DNA from: Bacteroidales bacterium
GTDB lineage: Bacteria > Bacteroidota > Bacteroidia > Bacteroidales > Muribaculaceae
Direction of reading: 5' to 3'
Length of the DNA stretch: 64,000 nt
Assembly (NCBI GenBank): GCA_910575545.1
Contig: CAJTFH010000010.1
Coordinates: 1-64,000, forward strand
In this document: positions 1 through 8,921 of the stretch, one piece after another
Layout: each line of letters starts with the position of its first letter
Numbering within the stretch: position 1 is the stretch's first letter
Made by a program: the position numbers and the translations under genes
The notes under the pieces: generated by a model
The model's database searches: none
Told to the model about the DNA's origin: nothing
The model's input: the letters and a program-made list of their open reading frames with translations, nothing else

Positions 1-214
1 GTTGGTAAAGGCAAGCGATGCAAGACATTTTAACTTGAAATTGACTCGCAATAGGCGTATATGCTTGTTTATGTGTGCTTTGAGACGAATGCCTAAAAAT
101 GTCATGTGCTATGGTGCCAGTCCTAATTTTGTTTTGCCTCAAAAAGTTTTATCGGACAGCAATAAATTGAAAATAACCAGCCATAAGCAATTATTCAGTC
201 AGAGAAATCTTTCT
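1..214. other. Left-edge stretch without a recognisable gene
   Basis: This A+T-rich stretch lies downstream of the leftward DUF3943 gene. An open frame runs through it and into that gene in antisense, but its translation is basic, lacks any domain resemblance, and its last third is the mirror of a real coding region, so it is not called. No clear terminator hairpin, tRNA or repeat was seen. Confidence 0.5.
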
Positions 215-1243
215 TTAAAATGTGGCGGAGACGCTGATGCCGAAGGCCGAAGACTGACCGGGAGCCGGGGAGGGGATTAACAGGGGTTGTGACTGGATGC
301 ATCCTGGGCCCAAGCTCCGGCATGAGGACTTTGGGCTGAGCAGGCCTACCAATTCGTTGACCGGATCAAGGAACATGGCGACGATGTGTCCGAGAAGGCG
401 CGAGTTGAGCAGATAGTAGTCGTTTTCGACAATCAGACGTTTCAGCCTGTAGAATCCTTCTCCGATGAGGCTGCCAACGACAGGGGTGACGACCAGATCC
501 TGATATGACGGGCGCTCCATGCAGGCCTCAATGCCGAATTCCCAGCCGATGTTCGATATAAAAGCGCTATATAGCATTGACTGCCAGAAATTGAAGCCGC
601 AGGAGCGGGCGCTCATGAAATATGCTGCACCTGCATACGGATGTAGCACATAGTTGAAAATGAAAAGGTCGTGATCCCATTCGGGGCCTTTCTTAAACAC
701 GTTCTCAAACCAGCGTTTGTAGAATGGCACGCGGTTTAATTCGGCCCTGTTCCAGGCTGTTGCGTCTTCTGGAAGCAGTTCTAGCACGAACAACGTCCCG
801 ACGAATGCCCCTGCATATATTGCTGTGTTGATCCACAGTCCGTGCCACCATGGGTCGGAATATGTCCACGATGCTTTGCGGCCGTAAATTGTGTGGGGGT
901 AGCCGGAAATTATGGCCAGGGTGTCGCGGGCACTCTGTGCCATGTCAACATGGAATTTAGGTGCTTCTGGCGGGTTGTAGCTTTCGGCTTCCTTTATGGC
1001 CTCAGGGTCGTCATCATGGCCTATCGATGCCACCGGTATGCTTTTGACCACGAGGTCATCGATTACGACGACGGTCGAATTAGAGGAGGACACAACTGCA
1101 GTGTCAGCAATCTGGGTTGTGACCGAATCGGTTTGGGTGACCGGTGCCTGTGCTTTTGCTCCGATGTATCCCGCTGTGCTAAAAAATAATGCCGACATAA
1201 TCCCGGCTGTGCATGGAGAATGCAATGATATGCGATATTTCAT
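215..1243 (-). CDS. DUF3943 domain-containing envelope protein
   Basis: This 342-residue protein begins with a signal peptide (about residues 1-31, ending AKA), so it should be exported to the periplasm or outer membrane. After a low-complexity stretch rich in T, S and V, the second half matches what I know of the DUF3943 family: a HPYAG motif near residues 198-202 followed by aromatic-rich segments including GWEFGIEA near residue 230 and a short GEGFYRL segment. The function of the family is not established. The gene stands alone and is divergent from the neighbouring permease. A box CAACTTTG on the minus strand (1332-1325) is close to the Bacteroidota -7 consensus and may be its promoter. 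Confidence 0.75.
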   Translation of the reverse strand: MKYRISLHSPCTAGIMSALFFSTAGYIGAKAQAPVTQTDSVTTQIADTAVVSSSNSTVVVIDDLVVKSIPVASIGHDDDPEAIKEAESYNPPEAPKFHVDMAQSARDTLAIISGYPHTIYGRKASWTYSDPWWHGLWINTAIYAGAFVGTLFVLELLPEDATAWNRAELNRVPFYKRWFENVFKKGPEWDHDLFIFNYVLHPYAGAAYFMSARSCGFNFWQSMLYSAFISNIGWEFGIEACMERPSYQDLVVTPVVGSLIGEGFYRLKRLIVENDYYLLNSRLLGHIVAMFLDPVNELVGLLSPKSSCRSLGPGCIQSQPLLIPSPAPGQSSAFGISVSATF

Positions 1244-1438
1244 AATCCCTTTTTATTTTAGCTTTTGCCTGATGGCCGATTTGCTTTTGGTGCATGTCGA
1301 CCTGCAAAATGCCAGTGATGAAAGCAAAGTTGAAACAAACACTGTCGGTTTTTGAATGGTCTGACCGGATTTGCCCCGGACATATATACCGGCGCGACAG
1401 CTTTGACATTATAACAACTCAAAAGGGGTGGATGGTTC

Positions 1439-1469
1439 TTTGCCGTTAGCCTGATAATTCGTAGCTTTG
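1439..1469 (+). promoter_or_regulatory. Promoter TTTG-N19-TAGCTTTG for the permease gene
   Basis: A -33 box TTTG (1439-1442) is followed after exactly 19 bp by TAGCTTTG (1462-1469), a full match to the Bacteroidota TAnnTTTG box. Transcription should begin around 1475, only a few bases before the ATG at 1478, so the message would be nearly leaderless. Confidence 0.65.
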
Positions 1470-1477
1470 TACCTGAA

Positions 1478-2761
1478 ATGTCGTTTAGTTCGTTTATAAG
1501 CAGCCGTCTGTCGCTTCGCGACGGAAACCGCCGCAACCGGCCTCCGGCCATTGTTGTGGCTGTTTGCGGCATAGCCGTGTCGTTTACGGTTATGATGCTC
1601 TCGATAGCTGTTGTCAAGGGGTTTAAAAACGAAATCCGACACAAAATCATGGGGTTCGATTCCCAGATAACCGTTGTGCCTTTGGCCGGTTATTACGGTT
1701 CGGAAGGGCAGGCTGTCAGACTTGATGATGAGTTGCGGCATGAACTGTCGGCTGCCATCATTGATGCGCAGGGGGGTGATTATGTGGAATCTCGTTCCCG
1801 GAAGAATCCGAGTGTGGCCTTGACCGCTTCTTATCCGGGGATATTGAAGACATCCGACGATTTTCTCGGAGTGTTGCTCCGTGGTTACGGCGATGGGCAT
1901 GACGACAGTTTCGAGCGCTCGATATTAGTGGAAGGGGAGTTGCCTGACAACGCCGATTCGCGCGGCATCACGGTTTCCGAGGTAATGGCCGGAAAACTCA
2001 ACCTTAAACCGGGCGATAGGATTGATGCATATTTTATCACACCTGAAGGGGTGCGCCCTCGTAAGTTTGACATACGTGGCATATATCGCAGTGACTTCGG
2101 TGAATATGACAATATGGTTGTGTTCGCTCCGTTCGGGGCTCTTGCCAGGCTTAGCGGATATGAAAAAGATGAGGGGGCTTCGGTTGAGATTTCGGGGCTT
2201 GCTGAGAAAAGCATCATTCCTGTTGCCCGTGAGATGCAGAGGCGCCTCAATGATGCGTTTGCTTCGGGACGTCTTCCGCAAAGCCTGGCGGTTACAACGG
2301 TCTATTCTTCCGGAGCTGTATATTTCAACTGGCTAGAACTGCTTGACACCAATGTGGTTGTGATTCTGATTCTTATGGGATGTGTCAGCGGATTTATGCT
2401 GGTGTCGTGTGTAATCATCATCATTCTTCGGAGAATCAAGATGATTGGAGTTTTGAAAGCTCTTGGCGCCACCGACGCTTCGATCAGGGCTGTGTTTATG
2501 CGTCTTGGTTTCAGAGTGACTGCCATGGGGCTTTTGGCCGGGAATGTTGCCAGCCTGTTGCTGATATGGCTTCAAGGCAGTTTCCATATAATGCCTTTGG
2601 ATCCTGCGTCGTATTATCTGAGCCATGTGCCTGTGATGGTCTCTTTGTCAGACTGGTTGTTGTTGAATGCAGGTATTATTGCCGTGGCTTTTGCTATCAT
2701 GCTTATTCCCACTGCCATAATCAGCCGTCTATCGCCGGTGAAACCTCTGCGGTTTGAATGA
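1478..2761 (+). CDS. LolC/LolE-type ABC transporter permease
   Basis: This 427-residue inner-membrane protein has the FtsX/LolCDE permease layout: a first membrane helix at about 24-46, a large periplasmic domain (about 50-285), then three C-terminal helices starting near 292, 340 and 385, with the charged loop ILRRIKMIGVLKALGA between helices 2 and 3 that normally contacts the ATPase. Family members extract lipoproteins from the inner membrane for transfer to the outer membrane. No ATPase gene is adjacent, so its LolD-like partner must be encoded elsewhere. The ATG at 1478 sits 9 bases after the promoter -7 box. Another FtsX-type exporter role cannot be excluded. Confidence 0.85.
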   Translation: MSFSSFISSRLSLRDGNRRNRPPAIVVAVCGIAVSFTVMMLSIAVVKGFKNEIRHKIMGFDSQITVVPLAGYYGSEGQAVRLDDELRHELSAAIIDAQGGDYVESRSRKNPSVALTASYPGILKTSDDFLGVLLRGYGDGHDDSFERSILVEGELPDNADSRGITVSEVMAGKLNLKPGDRIDAYFITPEGVRPRKFDIRGIYRSDFGEYDNMVVFAPFGALARLSGYEKDEGASVEISGLAEKSIIPVAREMQRRLNDAFASGRLPQSLAVTTVYSSGAVYFNWLELLDTNVVVILILMGCVSGFMLVSCVIIIILRRIKMIGVLKALGATDASIRAVFMRLGFRVTAMGLLAGNVASLLLIWLQGSFHIMPLDPASYYLSHVPVMVSLSDWLLLNAGIIAVAFAIMLIPTAIISRLSPVKPLRFE

Positions 2762-2864
2762 CATTTTACATTTATTCACCTCCGTTCCTACTTTTTGGCA
2801 AGATTTTTGTTTAATAAGAAAACAAGAGGGGCGTCAGCTGATGGCTCCATTGCATTTTTTTAAT

Positions 2865-2872
2865 TAACTTTG
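2865..2872 (+). promoter_or_regulatory. Candidate -7 promoter box upstream of rsfS
   Basis: TAACTTTG matches the Bacteroidota -7 consensus and lies 79 bases before the rsfS start. No good -33 TTTG is found at the usual spacing. It would drive rsfS and possibly ftsH. Confidence 0.45.
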
Positions 2873-2951
2873 TGGCATATAAATCAGTCCGGTAATCAGG
2901 AGCCGGCTACATGCGGCGGTTTTCCGTCGGCATAAACATCACATAAGACTA

Positions 2952-3350
2952 ATGACAGAAACCACCATTAACAACAGCAAGCCGATGGCTGAAATCTCAG
3001 ACGAACAACTGACCCAATTCATCATAGATGCGATACAGGACAAAAAAGGCCGGGCGATCGCCGTTGTAGACCTTTCAGAAATCGAATCTGCACCTTGCAG
3101 GGAATTTGTTATCTGTGAAGGGCGCACTCCACAACAAGTGTCGGCTATAGCTGATAACATACGGGAATCCCTTTTAGAGAACCATCGTATAAAGCCATAT
3201 AATTATGACGGGTATCGAAATGCACGCTGGATTGTAGTCGACTATGGGTCGGTTATGGTTCATGTGTTTGTGCCTGAAGACCGGCTGCATTACAATCTTG
3301 AGGAGCTTTGGGCTGATGCTGTAATCACAGAGGTGCCAGACCTTGACTGA
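2952..3350 (+). CDS. rsfS: Ribosome silencing factor RsfS
   Basis: The 132-residue protein fits the RsfS/Iojap family in length and sequence, including an AIVVDLS-like core, the CREFVICEG strand, the WIVVDYGSVMVHVF signature near residues 93-106 and the ERLHYNLEELW-like C-terminal region. RsfS binds ribosomal protein uL14 on the large subunit and blocks subunit joining when nutrients are short. It is followed 98 bases later by ftsH, an order I know from other Bacteroidales genomes, so the two may share transcription. The ATG at 2952 gives a short N-terminal extension before the conserved region. Confidence 0.93.
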   Translation: MTETTINNSKPMAEISDEQLTQFIIDAIQDKKGRAIAVVDLSEIESAPCREFVICEGRTPQQVSAIADNIRESLLENHRIKPYNYDGYRNARWIVVDYGSVMVHVFVPEDRLHYNLEELWADAVITEVPDLD

Positions 3351-3448
3351 CAACCAGGCCTTGACTGTCAAATCGTGTGTCGGGATTTTTCCTGCAAACA
3401 CAATTCTTGAAACAACGAACTTCACATATTTTACCAGAATAGATAATT

Positions 3449-5626
3449 ATGGCGGATTTGAAACCCTCCGGAAAAAATAAGCGGCCCCAGATAAAGTTCA
3501 GCATGTATTGGATGTATGCATTCGTGCTGTTGTTTCTTTTCGGCATGTTTTATCTCGACGATAATTCCATAACCAAAAAGGTGTCATATTCAGAATTTGA
3601 GAATTATATCACCGATTCGGTTAACGCCAGGTCGCATGGCATCACCAGAATAGTTGTGGATAAGCGCAAGGGGGTTGCTGAAGCACAGCTCTCAGACTCT
3701 CTGGCGAAGGCGGTGTTTCAGAAAAGCCAGTATAAGGAGGGGGCGCGGGCCAATATCACAGCCACGTTGCCGTCGACCGACGAATTCGCGCGTAAAATCG
3801 ACTATTGGAAGCAGCAGGGTGTTTATAACGGCCCGGTTGATTATGACGAGGGCAGCGACCTGACATCATTCCTTTGGACTTTCGGCCCGATTCTGTTGCT
3901 GATTGCGTTCTGGTTCATAATTATGCGCCGTATGACTAACCGCGACGGCGGCCCCGGCGGCGTGTTCAGTGTGGGGAAATCGAAAGCGCAGGTGTTTGAC
4001 AAGGATAACGCCATGAAAGTCACATTCCAGGATGTGGCCGGCCTTTCCGAAGCCAAAACGGAAATCGAAGAAATAGTGGAGTTTCTTAAGAACCCCCAAA
4101 GATATACGAACCTGGGTGGCAAGATTCCCAAAGGGGCTTTGCTGGTAGGCCCTCCGGGAACCGGTAAGACTTTGCTGGCTAAAGCAGTAGCCGGTGAGGC
4201 AAATGTGCCGTTCTTCTCAATGTCAGGTTCTGATTTTGTTGAGATGTTTGTGGGTGTCGGCGCATCGCGTGTGCGTGACCTGTTCCAGAAAGCGAAAGAA
4301 AAAGCCCCCTGCATAGTGTTCATTGATGAAATCGATGCTGTAGGGCGTGCCCGTGGCAAGAATCCGAACATGGGAGCCAATGATGAGAGGGAGAACACCC
4401 TCAACCAGTTACTGACTGAGATGGATGGTTTTGGCACTAACAGCGGTGTGATTATCCTAGCCGCCACCAACCGTGCTGATATTCTCGACAAGGCATTGCT
4501 GCGTGCCGGCCGTTTCGACAGGCAGATATATGTGGAATTGCCCGAACTCAACGACCGTGTTGCCATCTTTAAGGTGCATTTGAAAAATATCAAGATTGAC
4601 GACAGTGTGGATATTGACCTTCTGGCACGCCAGACTCCCGGTTTCTCCGGTGCTGATATTGCAAATGTGTGTAACGAGGCGGCACTTATCGCCGCCCGCC
4701 ATAATAAAGCTGTTGTGCAGCGGCAGGATTTCATAGATGCGGTCGACCGCATAATCGGCGGCCTTGAGAAACGTTCAAAAATCACTACAGATGAGGAAAA
4801 ACGTTCCATAGCCTGTCATGAGGCCGGCCATGCCACAGTTTCATGGAATCTCCGCTACGCCAATCCTCTTATCAAAGTAACCATTGTTCCTCGAGGCAAA
4901 GCGCTTGGTGCCGCATGGTATCTTCCCGAAGAGCGTCAGATTACTCCCACCCAGGCTCTTCTCGACGAGATGTGTGCCACCCTCGGTGGGCGTGCGGCTG
5001 AAGAGCTGTTCTTAGGGCATATATCAACAGGGGCTGCCAATGACCTTGAACGTGTAACCAAACAGGCTTATGCCATGGTGACTTATTACGGAATGAGCGA
5101 GCGTTTGCCTAACTTGTCTTATTATGATTCGACCGGTCAGGCTTACGGTTTCTCAAAGCCATATAGTGAAGACCGGGCAAGGATGATTGACGAAGAGGTG
5201 TCGCGCATCATCAACGAGCAGTATGAGCGGGCAAAGAATCTGCTTCTCCAATATGCCAAGGAGCACAATAAACTGGCAGAGGTGCTTTTCAGCCGCGAGG
5301 TTATTTTCACCGAAGATGTGGAGCGTATTTTCGGAAAGCGTAAATGGGTTTCACGCACAGATGAGATTCTTGCAGCCCGTGAGGCCGCCGAAAAAGCGGT
5401 TGCGGAAAAATCTGTTTCTGAAAAGGATTCAGCAAAAGGCGGTCAATCGGTCGACACGGATAACCATGTGGTAGAGGTGGAAGCTACTGAGGTTTCATCG
5501 ACTTTGGCCGGCGGAAATGCAAAGACCGTTGTGCCTCCGGCATCAATACCGCCTATACCACAGTCATCCGAGTCGCCGGAATCTGACGCTGACCGGTCGG
5601 AAGCTGGGAGCGATGATAAGAAATAA
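3449..5626 (+). CDS. ftsH: ATP-dependent zinc metalloprotease FtsH
   Basis: FtsH is a membrane-anchored AAA+ protease that unfolds and degrades misassembled membrane proteins and selected regulators. This 725-residue copy has two membrane helices (about 19-36 and 141-160) flanking a small periplasmic domain, Walker A GPPGTGKT at 234-241, Walker B with D293/E294, the second region of homology, and the zinc protease motif HEAGH at 457-461. The C-terminal tail (about 650-725) is low complexity, rich in A, E, S and P, and longer than in E. coli. All catalytic motifs are intact. A HIRAN-domain gene follows after 11 bases, probably co-transcribed. Confidence 0.97.
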   Translation: MADLKPSGKNKRPQIKFSMYWMYAFVLLFLFGMFYLDDNSITKKVSYSEFENYITDSVNARSHGITRIVVDKRKGVAEAQLSDSLAKAVFQKSQYKEGARANITATLPSTDEFARKIDYWKQQGVYNGPVDYDEGSDLTSFLWTFGPILLLIAFWFIIMRRMTNRDGGPGGVFSVGKSKAQVFDKDNAMKVTFQDVAGLSEAKTEIEEIVEFLKNPQRYTNLGGKIPKGALLVGPPGTGKTLLAKAVAGEANVPFFSMSGSDFVEMFVGVGASRVRDLFQKAKEKAPCIVFIDEIDAVGRARGKNPNMGANDERENTLNQLLTEMDGFGTNSGVIILAATNRADILDKALLRAGRFDRQIYVELPELNDRVAIFKVHLKNIKIDDSVDIDLLARQTPGFSGADIANVCNEAALIAARHNKAVVQRQDFIDAVDRIIGGLEKRSKITTDEEKRSIACHEAGHATVSWNLRYANPLIKVTIVPRGKALGAAWYLPEERQITPTQALLDEMCATLGGRAAEELFLGHISTGAANDLERVTKQAYAMVTYYGMSERLPNLSYYDSTGQAYGFSKPYSEDRARMIDEEVSRIINEQYERAKNLLLQYAKEHNKLAEVLFSREVIFTEDVERIFGKRKWVSRTDEILAAREAAEKAVAEKSVSEKDSAKGGQSVDTDNHVVEVEATEVSSTLAGGNAKTVVPPASIPPIPQSSESPESDADRSEAGSDDKK

Positions 5627-5637
5627 ATCGTACTATC

Positions 5638-5985
5638 ATGATTGACTCGGTTTATCTGTTGGCGACTACGGTTGCGGGGCGTCAGTTCTACGACGCTGAT
5701 GATGCATGGCCATACCTGTCGGTCGGAACTACGCTGGCTATGCGTTATGAGCCGGAAAACTCTCATGACCGTTTTGCCGTGAGTCTGTGGTATGAAGCTG
5801 AGGATAAACAATATAAACTCGGATATATTCCGCGCGGCAACAACGAGTTTGTTGCCGTTATGTTTATGATGGGGTGGGGACATGCGTTCAGATGCATTGT
5901 CTCGAGGCTCGACGGGGCGGCACCATATGATAGCCAGATAGGTGTCACGGTCAAAGTGCTCAACAGAGGTTCTGTTACAACATAA
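5638..5985 (+). CDS. HIRAN domain-containing small protein
   Basis: This 115-residue protein is essentially one HIRAN domain, with the typical pattern of an N-terminal strand AGRQFYDADD, NSHDRFAVSLW near residues 40-50 and LGYIPRGNNE near 61-70. HIRAN domains in HLTF/Rad5-type helicases bind 3' single-stranded DNA ends; free-standing bacterial copies are uncharacterised. It starts 11 bases after ftsH stops, pointing to co-transcription, but no functional link with proteolysis is established. The original ATG is retained because the conserved fold begins almost immediately. Confidence 0.8.
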   Translation: MIDSVYLLATTVAGRQFYDADDAWPYLSVGTTLAMRYEPENSHDRFAVSLWYEAEDKQYKLGYIPRGNNEFVAVMFMMGWGHAFRCIVSRLDGAAPYDSQIGVTVKVLNRGSVTT

Positions 5986-6039
5986 GTGCCATTATAGGTT
6001 TTTAATATAAATGATTAGGCGGAAGTAGAAAATATTTTT

Positions 6040-6047
6040 TACTTTTG
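6040..6047 (+). promoter_or_regulatory. Candidate -7 promoter box before the TM2 gene
   Basis: TACTTTTG is a full match to TAnnTTTG. No convincing -33 box is visible. Transcription would begin near 6053 and leave a leader of about 70 bases before the chosen ATG at 6124. Confidence 0.45.
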
Positions 6048-6123
6048 TGGTAAATAGAAAAATTATTTGCACCTGTGCCAGATAATTATGGCTACGGTGT
6101 TGCAACCAATCAAAGTTGAAGTT

Positions 6124-6621
6124 ATGAAACAGTGTCCTTATTGTGGGGAAGTAATCAGGGATGAGGCTACATATTGCCGCTATTGCCAGCGGGATCTGAT
6201 ATCGAATGAGTCTGTCAATGATGGAGCATCGTATGAACCTAACCGGTCAGAGCCGCAAGGGCATAATCCTTATGGCCAAACCTCTTCATATGAAAGTCAG
6301 AATGCATATGATAACCAACAGGCCGGTGGCTCCTATCAGGAGCCCTATTACGACCGGAACAATGCTTTCGACAGTTGCGGGCCGGAAGGTAAAAGCCGTG
6401 GAGTGGCGGCATTGCTCGCTATTCTGTTAGGCTCTATCGGGGTTCAGTATTTTTATTTAGGAAAAATCGGTGGTGGTATCATCACTATTTTACTCACGGC
6501 TGTGACATGTGGCATCTGGCAGATAGTGACTCTGATACAGGGGATTTTGATGTTCTGCATGACCAATAGCGAGTTCCGCCGCAAATATGTTCTGACAACA
6601 TCGACATTCCCGCTGTTTTAA
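6124..6621 (+). CDS. Zinc-ribbon and TM2 domain membrane protein
   Basis: The 165-residue protein opens with a zinc ribbon made of two Cys pairs (CPYC at residues 4-7 and CRYC near 18-21), has a Tyr/Asn/Gln/Gly-rich linker (about 30-85), and ends in a TM2 module: two membrane helices with the family-typical [14 protein letters not shown] turn between them. TM2 proteins are widespread membrane proteins of uncertain role. The frame is open further upstream, but the first in-frame codon there is TTG and the ATG at 6091 would add a non-conserved tail, so 6124, which places the ribbon at the very N-terminus, is preferred. It leads a run of closely packed genes ending in the agmatine pathway. Confidence 0.75.
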   Translation: MKQCPYCGEVIRDEATYCRYCQRDLISNESVNDGASYEPNRSEPQGHNPYGQTSSYESQNAYDNQQAGGSYQEPYYDRNNAFDSCGPEGKSRGVAALLAILLGSIGVQYFYLGKIGGGIITILLTAVTCGIWQIVTLIQGILMFCMTNSEFRRKYVLTTSTFPLF

Positions 6622-6629
6622 GAAATGCC

Positions 6630-6863
6630 ATGAAAGATATAACCGATATTTTCATAGATGTGCTGCAACAGGCCGGAAGTGTTGATATGGCCGAGGCGGA
6701 ATTTAAGAAAATGATTGGGGTCGATGAAGACTTGCACAAAGCCTACCGCGAATGGTGTCATGAAGTTGGTAATAATGAGCGCAACGGTTTTGTGGATTTC
6801 TGCGAAGAGTATCTCAGTGACCGTGAAGAGGTGTGGGATAATTTGAGCGATTTTGATGAATGA
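6630..6863 (+). CDS. Small acidic conserved hypothetical protein
   Basis: This 77-residue, strongly acidic protein begins 8 bases after the TM2 gene stops and its stop codon overlaps the start of the agmatine deiminase gene (ATGA). It has no signal peptide or membrane helix; predicted character is helical with conserved-looking Trp/Cys residues (REWCHEVG near 42-49, FVDFCEEYL near 54-62). I do not recognise a named family. The tight overlap on both sides is good evidence that it is a real translated gene. Confidence 0.65.
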   Translation: MKDITDIFIDVLQQAGSVDMAEAEFKKMIGVDEDLHKAYREWCHEVGNNERNGFVDFCEEYLSDREEVWDNLSDFDE

Positions 6864-7915
6864 CGAATAATGTGAAAAATAATACCGTGCTCCGTGTGCC
6901 GGCAGAATGGGAATCCTATGATGCAGTAATGATTGCATGGCCGCATGAAGGTACGGACTGGGCGTCGATGCTCGACGAAATCGAGTCGTGTTACCGCAAC
7001 TTAGCCAAGGCTATAGTGGTTGACAGCGGTTTGCGGCTTGTGGTGGTAACGCCTGATGCGGCGAGGATTCGTGGGCAGCTTGGCGATTTGCCTGCAGACC
7101 AGGTGCTGGTGTTTGAAACAGAGACTAATGACACATGGGTTCGTGATTACGGGCCTATAACCATGGAAGTGGAGGGGAAGCCTTCTATAGTTGATTTCCA
7201 GTTCAATGGCTGGGGATTGAAATTTGCGGCCAATCTTGATAACATGGTGAATCTCAGGATGGTCAATGCGGGTTTGCTGACTCGTGATTACAGGCCTGCG
7301 TTGGGTTTCGTGTTCGAGGGTGGCTCAATGGAATCAGACGGAGCCGGCACTATGCTGACGACATCTGAATGTCTGTTGTCGCTTAACCGCAACGGAGCGG
7401 TGACCAAGGAGCAGCTGTCTGATTATTTCAACCGGACTATCGGGATGAGTCGTGTGCTGTTTCTGGATCATGGTCATCTGGACGGGGATGATACAGACAG
7501 CCACATAGACACTCTTGCCAGGTTTGCACCTGAAGATACGATTCTTTATGTAAAAAGCTACAATCCAGCTGATTCTCACGCCAATGAGCTTAACCTGATG
7601 GAGGAGGAACTAAAGCGGTTGAAGACCATAGAGGGGAATCCGTATAATCTGATAGCATTGCCGCTTCCTGATCCGATTTATGATGAGGATGGAAACAGGC
7701 TTCCGGCAACATATGCCAATTTTCTGATTACTCCTCAGACAGTGCTGATGCCGGTCTATGGCCAACCTGACAATGACCGCCTGGCCCGGCAGATGCTTGC
7801 AGTCGCTTTTCATGACAGGGAAATCGTTACGGTAGACTGCCGTGCATTAATACGCCAGCATGGGTCTCTGCATTGCGCCACGATGCAGCTGCCGGCAGGA
7901 ATACTGCGCGTCTGA
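6860..7915 (+). CDS. aguA: Agmatine deiminase
   Basis: AguA hydrolyses agmatine to N-carbamoylputrescine and ammonia in the cytosol. The 351-residue length, the substrate-binding TWVRDYGP segment near residues 92-99, the GGSMESDG stretch, the acid/histidine segment DHGHLDGDDTDSHID and the C-terminal nucleophile Cys at 339 (SLHCATMQ) identify the peptidyl-arginine-deiminase-like fold. Just before the nucleophile many homologues have GGGNIHC, whereas this protein has HGSLHC. The gene overlaps the small upstream gene by 4 bases and is followed after 39 bases by aguB, so the two steps of agmatine-to-putrescine conversion are co-transcribed. Confidence 0.94.
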   Translation: MTNNVKNNTVLRVPAEWESYDAVMIAWPHEGTDWASMLDEIESCYRNLAKAIVVDSGLRLVVVTPDAARIRGQLGDLPADQVLVFETETNDTWVRDYGPITMEVEGKPSIVDFQFNGWGLKFAANLDNMVNLRMVNAGLLTRDYRPALGFVFEGGSMESDGAGTMLTTSECLLSLNRNGAVTKEQLSDYFNRTIGMSRVLFLDHGHLDGDDTDSHIDTLARFAPEDTILYVKSYNPADSHANELNLMEEELKRLKTIEGNPYNLIALPLPDPIYDEDGNRLPATYANFLITPQTVLMPVYGQPDNDRLARQMLAVAFHDREIVTVDCRALIRQHGSLHCATMQLPAGILRV

Positions 7916-7954
7916 CGATAGATTTACTGATTAAAACATTACCGACAAGACTTT

Positions 7955-8842
7955 ATGGAAAAGACTTTGAAAATCGGAATCATACAGCAACATAACAGCG
8001 GGGATGTGTGCGATAACCGTGCGCGTCTGGCCGACAAAGCGAGGGCGCTGGCCGCGGCCGGTGCGCGATTGATTGTAAACCAGGAGCTGCATGATTCGTT
8101 GTATTTCTGTCAGACGGAGAATGTTGATTTATGTGGTCTGGCGGTGACGATTCCGTCGGAAACCACCGATCTCTATGCGCATCTTGCAAAGGAACTTGGT
8201 GTGGTTATAGTGACATCATTGTTTGAGCGTCGCGCCCCGGGGTTATACCACAACACAGCCGTGGTGTTTGAAGCGGATGGAACGATTGCCGGGAAATACA
8301 GGAAAATGCATATTCCTGACGATCCGGCATATTATGAAAAGTTTTATTTCACACCCGGTGATATCGGCTTTGAGCCTATACAGACATCTGTCGGTAAACT
8401 GGGCGTGCTTGTCTGCTGGGATCAGTGGTATCCGGAAGCAGCCCGGCTGATGGCTCTCCGTGGAGCTGAGATTCTGATTTATCCAACAGCCATAGGCTGG
8501 GAGTCGTCAGACACTCCGGAGGAGCAGGAACGCCAACGCCAGGCCTGGATAACGGTGCAGCGCGGACATGCCATAGCCAACGGTCTGCCTGTGGTTGCCG
8601 TAAACAGGGTAGGGCATGAACCTGACCCGTCGGGTCAGACAAACGGAATCCTTTTCTGGGGGTCGAGTTTTGTTGCCGGGCCGCAGGGGGAATTCATCCA
8701 TCAGTCTCCTTCCGATAGAGAGGAGAACGCAATTGTGGAAATGGATTTAGGAAGGTCTGAAAACGTGCGCCGGTGGTGGCCGTTTTTGCGCGATCGCCGC
8801 ATTGATGCATATGGCGGTCTGACATCCCGTTTCCTTGACTGA
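7955..8842 (+). CDS. aguB: N-carbamoylputrescine amidase
   Basis: This 295-residue nitrilase-family enzyme should convert N-carbamoylputrescine to putrescine, CO2 and ammonia. The catalytic triad is visible: Glu44 (NQELHDS), Lys117 (KYRKMHIP) and Cys154 (VCWDQWYPE). Length and the C-terminal WPFLRDRRID segment fit AguB rather than other nitrilases. It follows aguA after 39 bases, completing the two-step route that makes putrescine from agmatine; no arginine decarboxylase is present in the window. Confidence 0.94.
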   Translation: MEKTLKIGIIQQHNSGDVCDNRARLADKARALAAAGARLIVNQELHDSLYFCQTENVDLCGLAVTIPSETTDLYAHLAKELGVVIVTSLFERRAPGLYHNTAVVFEADGTIAGKYRKMHIPDDPAYYEKFYFTPGDIGFEPIQTSVGKLGVLVCWDQWYPEAARLMALRGAEILIYPTAIGWESSDTPEEQERQRQAWITVQRGHAIANGLPVVAVNRVGHEPDPSGQTNGILFWGSSFVAGPQGEFIHQSPSDREENAIVEMDLGRSENVRRWWPFLRDRRIDAYGGLTSRFLD

Positions 8843-8921
8843 TGGTTGGTCTTTGTTACTACCCCGGTTTGTATATTATTACATTTTGTAGTTTACCGGT
8901 TTACCCATAAAATCTGACACC

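Noticed and set aside
2-280. 92-codon open frame at the left edge
   Set aside because: Basic, domain-free translation whose end mirrors the DUF3943 gene on the opposite strand.
3841-4809. 322-codon open frame antisense to ftsH
   Set aside because: Mirror of the conserved FtsH AAA domain; Ser/Arg-rich translation without domains.
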